NCBI GenBank assembly: GCA_015680685.1
Contig: MNCI01030356.1
Location: 283,398-347,397, forward strand
Reading direction: 5' to 3'
DNA from: Gnetum montanum
Taxonomy: Eukaryota > Streptophyta > Gnetopsida > Gnetales > Gnetaceae
DNA length: 64,000 nucleotides
Positions within the stretch are counted from its first letter, which is position 1. The number at the start of each line of letters is the position of its first letter. The translations under genes were made by a program, and so were the position numbers. This document shows positions 24,387 to 33,384 of this stretch, in pieces. The notes under the pieces were generated by a model. It ran no database searches, had not been told where the DNA came from, and saw nothing but the letters and a program-made list of their open reading frames with translations.

Positions 24387-24530
24387 TTTTTTATCTATTA
24401 GTTAATTAGTCTTCTTTTCCTTTTACAGAATCCTAGTGATGACAATGGCCAGGAGGGTGGCCCCAGTGGAGGGGAAACACATGATGCAAGAGACCTCGGG
24501 GAGAAAGCCCCTCCTGATTTTGATGTTTAG

Positions 24531-24947
24531 TTTCTTGAATCTGGTGTGTTGTTATTAGTTATGTTTCTGAGGGTTGTAAAAAGAGATTATTTCTGTTGTT
24601 TTGAGTTGAGTCCTATACAATCAAATGCATAAACTTAGCTAACTTTTGTAATCATCCATTTAAATATTTATATATTTTTTTTTATCTTCAGATTCCAATT
24701 TTTTATTTTTTTGTTTTGTTTTTTTTTCTCTGAATGTTGAGAAGAAATAATGCAAGGACATGGAGCAAAAGTCTTTTTACTTGTTTTGTTGTTTAAGTGT
24801 AAACATGAAATAAAGTGCAAATGTAACCCAAACGATAACTATGCCAAAGGAAGACATAAAGAACAGCGTAACTTGTACTGCAAAGATATAATAATAGAAT
24901 GTAAACTTGGAATTTAAACGTTTGAGGCAAATGAAAGTAAACTTGCT
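24531..24947 (+). other. 3' flank of the antisense gene
   Basis: T-rich after the stop codon, with possible polyadenylation signals such as aaataaag (24809). No other feature seen before hairpin array A. Confidence 0.4.
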
Positions 24948-25215
24948 CTAGTTTAAGGCCGTTTCGGGCCATACATATGTGCGTGTCAGTTTAAAGTCAT
25001 GACAGACTGCAACGTGATCGTTCTAGTTTAAAGCCATTTCAGGCCACCAATAATAGGAGGGATATCAATTGATACCACAGGTTTTGATATAAACTGGCCA
25101 TTTCTGACTGTGGCTAGTTTTCTGTCATTGGGGACATGTGATAGTTTAATGTCATTCTGGACCTGCGTAGTTTATCGTCATTTCGGACGATCATAGTTTA
25201 ACGTCATTGCGAACT
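24948..25215. repeat. Hairpin repeat array A (beside protease)
   Basis: Seven or eight diverged units of agtttaa, stem, six-base loop, stem. Perfect stems are GGCC/GGCC (24957-24970), AGTC/GACT (24995-25008) and CGTC/GACG (25176-25189). Partial stems lie at 25032 and 25150. It borders the spacer on the protease side. Confidence 0.75.
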
Positions 25216-25226
25216 TATGTAGTTTG

Positions 25227-26045
25227 TTAATTCTTCAGTAATCTTTTGATTTTTTTTATTTTTATGTTAGGAGTGGGTTTAATGGGTATGATGCGATACT
25301 CGGAATCCCCTTCGCTAATTATGTTGAATGGTAGCTCTGACCAGGAGACGTCTGGCGGAGTAAGCTCTGAGTTAGTATCGTCGGATGTTTCTGGGTTAGG
25401 TGGTGCTTCCTTGGTTTTTGAGGGGTCACGTTTTATGGGTCGACCATCACTTTGAGTTTCATTTGTTTCTTTCAGTATGGGCATTTTGGAAATTCTCTCA
25501 GGGTTATGTTCAGGTGGCGTGTCCTTTTGTTCAGGCCTATTAAATTTAATTTCAGAACCTTGATTTGCCTCTATGTGAGATGAGATGGTGGATGTAGTAG
25601 CATCCCCATGGATAATGATTTCACCCCCCTCGTAGGGTAAGTGAATCTCTTGATGAATGGGGGAAGACACTGCTTTTAGCTGGGCTAACCAGGGTTGTCC
25701 CAAGATTAGGTTAAAACCAGGCATCTCATCAATAACTACGAAGTCTACGGATGTGGGGAACCGATCCCTTGCTATGAAATCCAAGGTCAATGTACCTTTG
25801 ACCACTACTTGTGAACCATTAAATGACTTCAGGCAGGTCGTAGACGTCGGTTTAATTAATTCTGTAAGTCCTAACTGTTCAATGATAGGATAAGGTACCA
25901 CGTTTGTGGCAGCTCCATCATCTACATGCACTCGATGTATTTGGAACTGATTGACTCGTATGGTTATAAACATGGGTTTGTGGGTGACGCCTCTGGTTTC
26001 CTCATCGATCTTAATGTTTTCAAGATGAAATCCAATGAGTTAGTT
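25227..26045 (-). pseudogene. pro: Retropepsin domain of the Tat element
   Basis: An aspartic protease that would cut the Gag and Gag-Pol polyproteins. It reads VHVDDGAATNVVPYPIIEQL around the catalytic Asp (about 25910) and FNLILGQPWLAQL for the second conserved segment (about 25700). A charged, Pro-rich tail ends at 25227. The frame differs from that of gag upstream, with an indel near 26050. The 248-codon stretch from 25973 is free of stops. The DDGA form of the active-site loop (usually D-S/T-G) occurs in Tat relatives. Confidence 0.85.
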
Positions 26046-26056
26046 TCAGATCCCTG

Positions 26057-29000
26057 TCATGTAGACATTACCGTGTGTATAGAGGGTTCATTTGCGGGTA
26101 GGTTTTCACTAACTCGGATCGATGTCAACATTTGTACTAAAGCTTCGCGATGAACTGGTGAGGTCAATATGAGGTCGTACTGGCTTAATGATGTATTCTT
26201 TTTTTTAAGGGCTTGTGTAACCTTTGTTAGAGTGTTAGCTAGGTCCTTACCATTTGGTATAATCTTGTCCATGACCATTTGATCCATTGGACCTAACAGT
26301 TGTATCTCACGTGGGGTAACTTTCATGTTATTTTTCGTGGCCGTTGGCTTTGATATGTGTTACATTCTTGATTTTTCCTCTTTGTAACTCATGCTTGGTT
26401 CATTGTTATATGGAGCCATAGGTATTGCACTTAACGGAGTTGGTTTTGGGGGTCCCAGTGCAAGGTGTTGACATTCCTTCGTTGAACGTTCCTTCTCTAA
26501 ACGTTCCCTAGTGAGCCTATCTGCCAGGCATTCTTGTGTGGGTTGTGCGGGAACATTTGGGATCGAAGCATGGGGTTGCTTCGGAACTCAAATGATGAAT
26601 GGGGCGGGACTGGCTCGTGTCTGAGGAGTATTGGGCTATTTAGGCACCTTGACCACAAATGGGGTTGGGCGATTTGCAGTTGGTGCCTCTGTCGTAACAA
26701 CTACCGGTGGCACCCAGACCACGAAGGGAGTGGGCCGATTTGATGGTGTCACATTAGCGGTCGTATCGGCAGGGGGCATGCGAACAACAAATGGTTTGGT
26801 TTGGGGTGGTATCTGTGTTGTTGCCATTACAGGGGGTACTTGGATGGCCAGTGGTGCTTGCTGGGCAGGAGGATCGTGTGGGGGATATGAAGGTTGAAGT
26901 GATGTTAGTGCCTTAGGGGGAACATGAACTACGAAGGGGTTCCTTGGTGTTTCATAGCTATTATCCATGTCGATGATGTTAATTGTGTATGGTGCTTCTT
27001 TAGTGTTTAGGGGATCTTTATATATGTCCATGGACTGGTTTTATGGTTTGATCGGATTGGCCTCATCAACAGTGATTTCACCTCCATCAATCATTCGTTG
27101 AATATCTTGCTTCAAGGTGAAACAATAGTTGGTGCCATGCCCATTGCGTTGATGGTACTCACAAAAACGGTCTAGTCTAAAGCCTCTTGGAATTGGGGGC
27201 TCGTCTGGCGTCGCCAAGCTGGGGTTCTCGACCAATTCACAGAATCGATCATGTCTTTGAATTGTCGCAGGGGACAATTGTTTATGTTTCATTAACCCGG
27301 CCTTCAAGAGTTGGTCCAATAATTGTGAAGGGTTCATGGGCAATGGCATGTATTGAGAGGGGTTCCTCCTCTCAAGGTCTCTTGCATGACTTTGTGTAGC
27401 ATTCTGTGATGTGGACGGTCCGGGTGTAGCAGCGGGGGTAGGTCTAGTATAGCCAGTAGGGGCGGTGGGTGATTTGCCTTGTTGTCTCGTATTTTTCTGT
27501 TGAGTTTCTACTACTGTTGCCTTGGCCTTTTCTTTGTCTTTTTTGGTGTGTTGATTTTTAAAGGCTAAGTAGGTAGGGTCATGGCTATTTTGGACCACCT
27601 CTTCTATGTTCTTTATTTGCATGAAAGCTTGGCTTAGAGTGCGCGTGTTCAAATAGTACAGTTTAGATTTCACAAAATCATTTACGGCTCCCTTTAGGAT
27701 GGTGAGTAAGTATGTTTCAGGGATTGGTTCATGAAGTTCGTTTAGCGCAGCACTCCATCTCTGAATAAATTTTTGTACAGGTTCTAGTGGTGCTTGTTTT
27801 ACTTGTATCAAAATATCTAGGGTTGCTTCAGGTTTCAAGTTGTATTTAAACCCGGTAACGAACTTGTGTAGGAGATCCTCCAAAGAGGATATGGAGTTAT
27901 GAGGCAAGGCTTGGTACCAGTCTAAAGCTCTCCCAGTGAGGGACATGGCGAAAACATGTAAGATTACATGGGGCCATGCCTGAAGCAGTAAACATTCTAG
28001 TCTAAACGTGACCAGATGGGCGTTGGGGTCCCCTTCCTCGTTGTATTTGGTTAGCTGGGGCAAAGAGACTCCCTTGGGCAAGGTCAACGATGGTACCGAA
28101 GAGCTAATAGGGTCATCTTGGTAAAATTCTAATACTTTAAGCTCTTCGTTGTTGACTATTTTGAGGTGTTTTACCTCATCGGTGAGTTCTTGCATCAACT
28201 TTTTAGCTTCAGCCCAGTCTTGGGCACCAGGTGACATGATAGGTGGGTTATGTTGTGCAGTATGAAAGTTAGATTGTTGTACGGTGGACAAGAAAGAGGA
28301 AAGTTGAGTGGTTGGAGGTTGCGTTTGTGGAATATTCCTGGTAGGCACTATTAAGGGTGGGATACTGTAAGGAAAGGGTTTCTGTTGTTGTTGCTGCAGT
28401 ACTTGAGGGATGTTCATGGGTAGAATTGTAGGAGGTGGTATGTTGTAATGAGGGGATTGATGCGCTTGCATGCCAGTCATGGCCCATTGTCCAATCATGA
28501 TTCGTGAAGGAGCACCCTGAACTTGTTGAGTTGAAGTGGTGAAGGGTGCCCCTTGGGTTTGAATTCGTGGTATATAGTGAGCAGATGTAGAAGCGGGTAT
28601 CACAGACGGCATCCCAATCACTTGGGGTGGGAAGGTCACTCCTGCATTATTTTGAGGGGGGTGTTGTTGGGGCTGTACTTGTAGGAGGTGAGATAATGTA
28701 GTGACTGGAGGAATAGTGGGGATAGGTATATTGAATTGGGTATCAGTCATCGGAAGAGTGGGAATAAGAGTGGATGCTTCCTGTTGAGGCACATGTGGTT
28801 GAGTGGTTTTGAATGAATGGAGGGACATAGTCTCCCCTGTGAAAGCATGGAATAGCAGGTTCACATAAGTATGGGGACTGAGAGTATGGTATGACTCCTC
28901 GTGTTCAGACTAAGCAGCAAAGTCATCCTCCTCTTCTAATTGGGGATTTGGCATGGACTGGTCTAGGGTCTGACTCCTTGCTAGGAGGAGCTGTGAGATG

Positions 29001-29340
29001 AGCTCGAAGTAGTGCTCTGGAGAGGGATGATGTCAAATGGGGAGGGGATGAACTCATGCCCTCCCTTATTGACCAGTTCATATTGTTTCTTAGCCTCCAG
29101 TTTAGTTTGATCTATTGCCAAGCCAGCTTGGATCTTTACACATATAAAATTGTACTGTTCTTGTGTTATGACGTTAAATGATGGATTTTTCCCTTGCAGT
29201 CTGAGTGATTGGCGAAGTCCCCCCCATGGGTTGACCTCACCATGGGCCCCTATGGGTTGCACAATGGGTATTAGCATTGCCGTGGGGACAATGATATCTG
29301 GAGTGGACTTGGTTGAAACATTGGTGTTGGCAGTATTCAT
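26057..29340 (-). pseudogene. gag: gag of the Tat element
   Basis: Probable start ATG at 29340. The N-terminal 120 codons (to 28981) are followed by a frame change and a long open stretch of 607 codons (28864-27041). That stretch begins with a Pro/Gln-rich region, then a capsid-type gag domain (EEGDPNAHLVTF ... SLTGRALDWYQALP ... FVTGFKYNL, about 28050-27750). It ends with a zinc-knuckle-like CEYHQRNGHGTNYC (about 27140) of the C-x2-H form common in Tat. After an in-frame TAA near 27041 the same frame continues (27031-26636) with four PFVVxVPP repeats, then to 26057. It encodes the particle protein that binds element RNA. Confidence 0.9.
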
Positions 29341-29410
29341 GATGAAATGGTTGTAAGTGTAACAAGGTAGGTGGGAGACAGTGTCAGTGTGTACAGGTGA
29401 AAATCTGACC
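29303..29410. repeat. Inverted 108-bp duplication, left arm
   Basis: Identical in reverse complement to 29719-29826. An N follows each arm (29411 and 29827). Probably an assembly scar rather than biology. Confidence 0.8.
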
Positions 29411-29411
29411 N

Positions 29412-29718
29412 GTTGTTTGAATCTACTTTGATCCACCGTTCAAACCTGCCAAATCTACGCCCTGTTCAGCCAGATCTACTGCAATCTTAGCATGTACACA
29501 CTGTTTAGCTTACACGTTGTCTAGCCTGTACTCTATCTATACGCTGCCTATTCGCCCTGCTGGTTGTTAAAGCATGTATGCCAGGATTCAGTCCATACAC
29601 TGTGTAGATAGGTTGCACACTGCTAGACTTAGGTGCACGCTGTGTAGATAGGCTGCACGCTGTGTAGATAGGCTACACGCTGCTGGTCTACACTGACAGA
29701 TATACCCATCTCATACTT
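29412..29718 (-). other. Leader of the Tat element with 20-bp tandem repeats
   Basis: Between gag and the 5' LTR. About five units of 20-21 bases (core acgctgtgtagataggctgc) lie at 29597-29700. The primer-binding site should lie beside the LTR but falls in the damaged join and was not recognised. Confidence 0.5.
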
Positions 29719-29826
29719 GGTCAGATTTTCACCTGTACACACTGACACTGTCTCCCACCTACCTTGTTACACTTACAACCATTTCATCATGAATACTGCC
29801 AACACCAATGTTTCAACCAAGTCCAC
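29719..29826. repeat. Inverted 108-bp duplication, right arm
   Basis: Perfect reverse complement of 29303-29410, which includes the gag start. Sits where the end of the 5' LTR and the primer site should be. Confidence 0.8.
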
Positions 29827-29827
29827 N

Positions 29828-31399
29828 AAGGCAAGCTAGAACTGACAAAGGTAGAGTACCTTGGGTGGTCCGCACGCGAATCAGACAAGGATTTCCCCAA
29901 ACGTATGCCAATGTGCAATACGCTGGGTTATACATAAACGACATAATAAATGTGAACTAGAACGCAAGCGTGCAGGAATGTAAACAAGAGATAAAGAAAC
30001 ACGAATGAAAACTGTAACAAATCTTAGCCAAAAATGCAGCAATATTATTGCATAATGAAAATTACAATGCACCAGTCTAGACGCAGTTGTGAGTCTGACA
30101 CAAGGTAGACGAAGAGCCCTGGTGGATGCAGATGGGTGATGGTATGCTGGTTTGGGCTATAGGCACAGCGTGAAGGCTGTATGCTCAGAGTGCAGGGTGG
30201 AAGTCCAGCGTACAGGCTGGGTTTTCTTGATGCTCTAAGTGTCGATTGCCCCAAATTTTTGCCCAGATTTTCTCAATTTTTCCAAACCTGATCTGGTCAA
30301 AAATCCAGGTTTTTGTATGAGTTTTGGCATCAAATTCAGATCTAAGATGGGATGATTGGCTGTGGGATGCTAGAATTTTGGATCGGGTGACACGTGCAGC
30401 GTCGACCGGGTGCAAAAGAACACAAGCATGCAGCATGCTAGCGTGTACACGCTAGGCATATATGCCGAGCGTGCAGGCTAGTGTGTGGGCATGAAAACTG
30501 CAATTTCATAGCTTAATCTCATACACTGAAGTTGGATCCTTGTTGCCTAAGTGTTGCTGGTTATTTGGGGCATCCAGGGGCTCATTTTGGCTTCATTTTG
30601 ACAGAGTTTTGGGCACGTTTTTGGTCTGCACGCTATGCTATACGCTGGGCGTGCACGCTGGGCATGCAGGGCCAAGGACAACCCTTATGATACCAAAATT
30701 GATGACTCCCAAGCCTATGGACTTGTATATTCATTGACCATGCCTTGAGGGTTGACTCCATTGTCAAAATCTTGCCTAAAATGCCCATTCCACCTTGTTC
30801 AAAGTCGTGCACGCTGGGCGTGTAGGCCATCGTGCAGGCATGAAACTGCCAATTTTCAAGGTCAAAACTTGATTTTTGGAAGCCCAAGATGATGCCTGAT
30901 GGTTTCTTTGCCTCTGGGAATTGATTTCCTGTGAAAATCATGGTCCAAGTGCCTATTTTGGTCTATCTATGATGGTACACGCTAGGCGTGTAGGCCAGCG
31001 TGTAGGCATGAAAATCCATCATTTGGAGCCCAAAACTTGATTTTTAGGAGCTTGAGAGCTACTAGGGGCCTTGGGGAAGGTCCCGGGGAGTCCAGACCTT
31101 CATTTTTGACTTATTTTGGTGAGTTTTTTGGGCCCAAAAGTTGCTGCACGCTGGGCGTGCAGGCCTGTGTGCAAAAAGTATACTTAGTCAAAACTAAGTG
31201 TTTTGAGCTTGGAATTTGCAGCCCTTGTTGCCAAATGTTGACGTAGCCTCCAATGGATCTCAGGGAACTTTTACTTGCTTGATTCGACTCCGTTTGATGT
31301 TGTTTGTGAAGTTCGCAAGTTTTGGTCATGCTGGGAAGCATTATGATTTAGGTCGATTCTTGTCTAAAAGTGTTGGGCCCAAATTTTTGTGGTGTTTCA
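29828..31399 (-). repeat. 5' LTR of the Tat element (end missing)
   Basis: Aligns from gcaagctagaactgac onward with 12659-14785 of the other LTR and ends gtgtttca at 31399. About 90 bases of its left end are missing at the N at 29827. It has a single copy of the block duplicated in the other LTR. Confidence 0.9.
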
Positions 31400-31404
31400 C
31401 ATTG

Positions 31405-32934
31405 TGCACTGGAGCTAATAGTTAGAAGCACTTTGGTATCTTAGTTTCCATTTTCTAGGTTTTAGTCATTCTTCAAATTTTTATGGGTGTCTTTATCTAT
31501 CTTCTATTCTATAGTCTTACGTTCATGTGCATATTCATAGGGCTAGTGATGGGATAGTAGAATGTAAATTGTATGTGTTGATGATATGAAGCCATTAGGT
31601 GTATGGTTATTTTTCAAGGTAATTTAGTTTGGAGTTTCCTTTTTTTTTTTTTGGTTTTGTGTAGCTTGAAGGAATATGAATATCAATATTTGTGATAGTA
31701 GGTATCCCATTGCTTGACTCTAAGGGAATTGTAGATGTCTATTTGTATTGTGAACCATTCCATTATATTCTGGTTCTTATGAATTTTTAGTACATTATTA
31801 CTAATTTTTTTAGACTGCGGAGCTTGACTAAGTAATAGGTTACAACAAGGTCATAGCTTGCTTGTAGTGGGGTTATGGTGTAATCACAACTAGGATTCTA
31901 AATGGCATGAGCTATAGCATCTTCACGATGTAAGGATCTTGCTACCTTTTGTTAAGAGTATGGGTCATGGTTATAATACATTGGGATCATGCAAGAAAAT
32001 AATATAAAGTGCAAGTCACAGTCAGTAAACATTGCAATCGTAGTAAGTTTGACTAGATGTAAGGCATGGTAGGTATGCGATTAAGTAGTGGTAGCTTTAG
32101 CTAGCCTAATTTTATGCTTAGGATGAGCAACAAACTGGTTGTGATAGACTTGCAACACTATGCAAGCTACAACAACATTGCACCTAGTGAAAACTAAGTG
32201 CTCTAAATAGAATGTAAGTCTTGATCATGTTGCAATGAGATAAAATCAAAGGCAAAATCAAGTTAAATGTAATGTACAATTACTATTGAGTACTTTAGAA
32301 CTTAGATTATCTAGTGTAATATGATTAATGTTGTTATGAGCCTTAATGTATGGATATCATTATTTCAAAAGGAATAGATGAACTATTTATATGTGTGTGG
32401 TGTTGTCATGTTGGCATCCAAGGTAAAATAATTGGATATGCACATGTTGCTTATTTGCTTGGTAAGCCTTCTATGAGGTTCATAATTGTTAGACCTATGT
32501 ATGTTAGGTAGCACTATGTTGAATGAATTACACTTATGATGTTAGGGATACAAGATTACACATGTACCATTGGTTGCTTGTAGTCATTTTTCTAATATGG
32601 TACGTTATGATGCATGTAGCATTAGTTTCTTATGATTATCGGTTTGATACGAAGTGTTGTGGCACATATAGAATTATTTGCTTATGGTCATTGATCTTGT
32701 ATGATGTGTCGAGATACAATGCTATTGATAGATGATGTTCTTGTGATAATGAAGCTGACATGAGGGTGTGGACCGATTGGTAATGAGATAGCCTAGAGAA
32801 GTTGGGATAATCCTCACTATGATACATTAGCAAGGATCTTGTCTTAGATTTCATTATAAGAGTAAAAGAGGATAGACTAGGCCTATGGTTGGTATAACAT
32901 CTTGGGGCATTTCTATATGCATGAATCTATCCTC
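31405..32934 (+). repeat. Outer gypsy LTR, first part (interrupted by element X)
   Basis: No coding. With element X removed, this sequence continues at 48177 and ends at 49223 just before a Met-type primer site. It is therefore most likely the 5' part of a long gypsy LTR. Its own left end was not found and may lie beyond the Tat insertion. Confidence 0.4.
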
Positions 32935-32939
32935 AAGAA

Positions 32940-33384
32940 TGTTATGTTTTTGGGTATTCAAATTACCAAGTTTAAGAAACTAAAAACAATTTGATAACTA
33001 TTAAAATAAATTCAAATCATGAGATATGATATAAACCACGGTATTATTCATGTATGTTATACTTAAACTATAAACATAAATAAATAGATAACAACAATAT
33101 TAAATTATGTACTTTATTATTAGATGTATGTGTTATATACGTTCTACTCTAGAAAGAACCAAAAACAACACTTATGTAGCTTAAGGGAAATGATCATGTC
33201 AATAGTACAAACACATATAAAAATTAGTTAACACTAACAAAAAGATATAAACAACTGAATGATTTATAACAAACCATGACTAACAAGAACCAATAACATG
33301 ATGGTATACTACAAACATACACTGTGTTATAATATCGACTTTTTTGACATATTGAGCTTAATTAAATGCATCAAATCCTTAACA
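32940..33384 (-). repeat. 3' LTR of element X (445 bp)
   Basis: Starts TGTTATG and ends ccttaaca on the plus strand. The minus strand just outside reads GAGAGATGG, a plausible polypurine tract. Confidence 0.8.

Larger units (their letters stand above)
21098..24530 (+). pseudogene. Antisense multi-exon gene inside the Tat element
   Basis: Lies opposite to gag-pol, between protease and RT. Likely exons are 21098-21547, 21623-21894, 21984-23030, about 23154-23445, 23512-23715, 23797-24140 (runs into the gap) and 24429-24530, ending in a TAG. The first two introns join codons in phase, and so does that at 23716-23796. Exons 1-2 resemble the FCP1/NIF HAD-phosphatase fold: KPFLLVVELVGVLAWF, then FRTGVSKFLAFILQRFSVVV and STLFLASHAHTLFQNPP. 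The Asp residues of motif I are replaced. Exon 3 (about 340 codons) is a helical region I do not recognise, ending in a basic patch (RPRRSREV, KVKRIRFK). Exon 4 is acidic and exon 6 looks coiled. Six in-frame stops (21300, 21768, 22028, 23877, 23991, 24078) break it; three are TGA, likely from CGA. The exon 3-4 junction is not in phase as read. Confidence 0.7.
12567..31399 (-). mobile_element. Tat-lineage Ty3/gypsy element, 18.8 kb, with antisense gene
   Basis: Minus-strand element flanked by a perfect CATTG duplication (12562-12566 and 31400-31404), with LTR ends TG...CA. Reading from the right LTR the order is leader with 20-bp repeats, gag, protease, a 5.7-kb spacer, RT, RNase H, second RNase H, integrase, spacer with repeats, polypurine tract, left LTR. 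Two RNase H domains in tandem are diagnostic of the Tat lineage. A long spacer between protease and RT is known from Ogre elements of that lineage, where it is a spliced intron. Here the spacer holds a gene on the opposite strand. GC content is clearly higher than in the surrounding DNA. All frames are interrupted, so this copy is not autonomous. Confidence 0.92.

Noticed and set aside
24107-24409. Open frames of about 100 codons across the N block
   Set aside because: Artefact of translating N bases.
29303-29826. Foldback structure that could be a regulatory hairpin
   Set aside because: Perfect identity of the arms next to N bases and loss of the LTR end point to an assembly fault.
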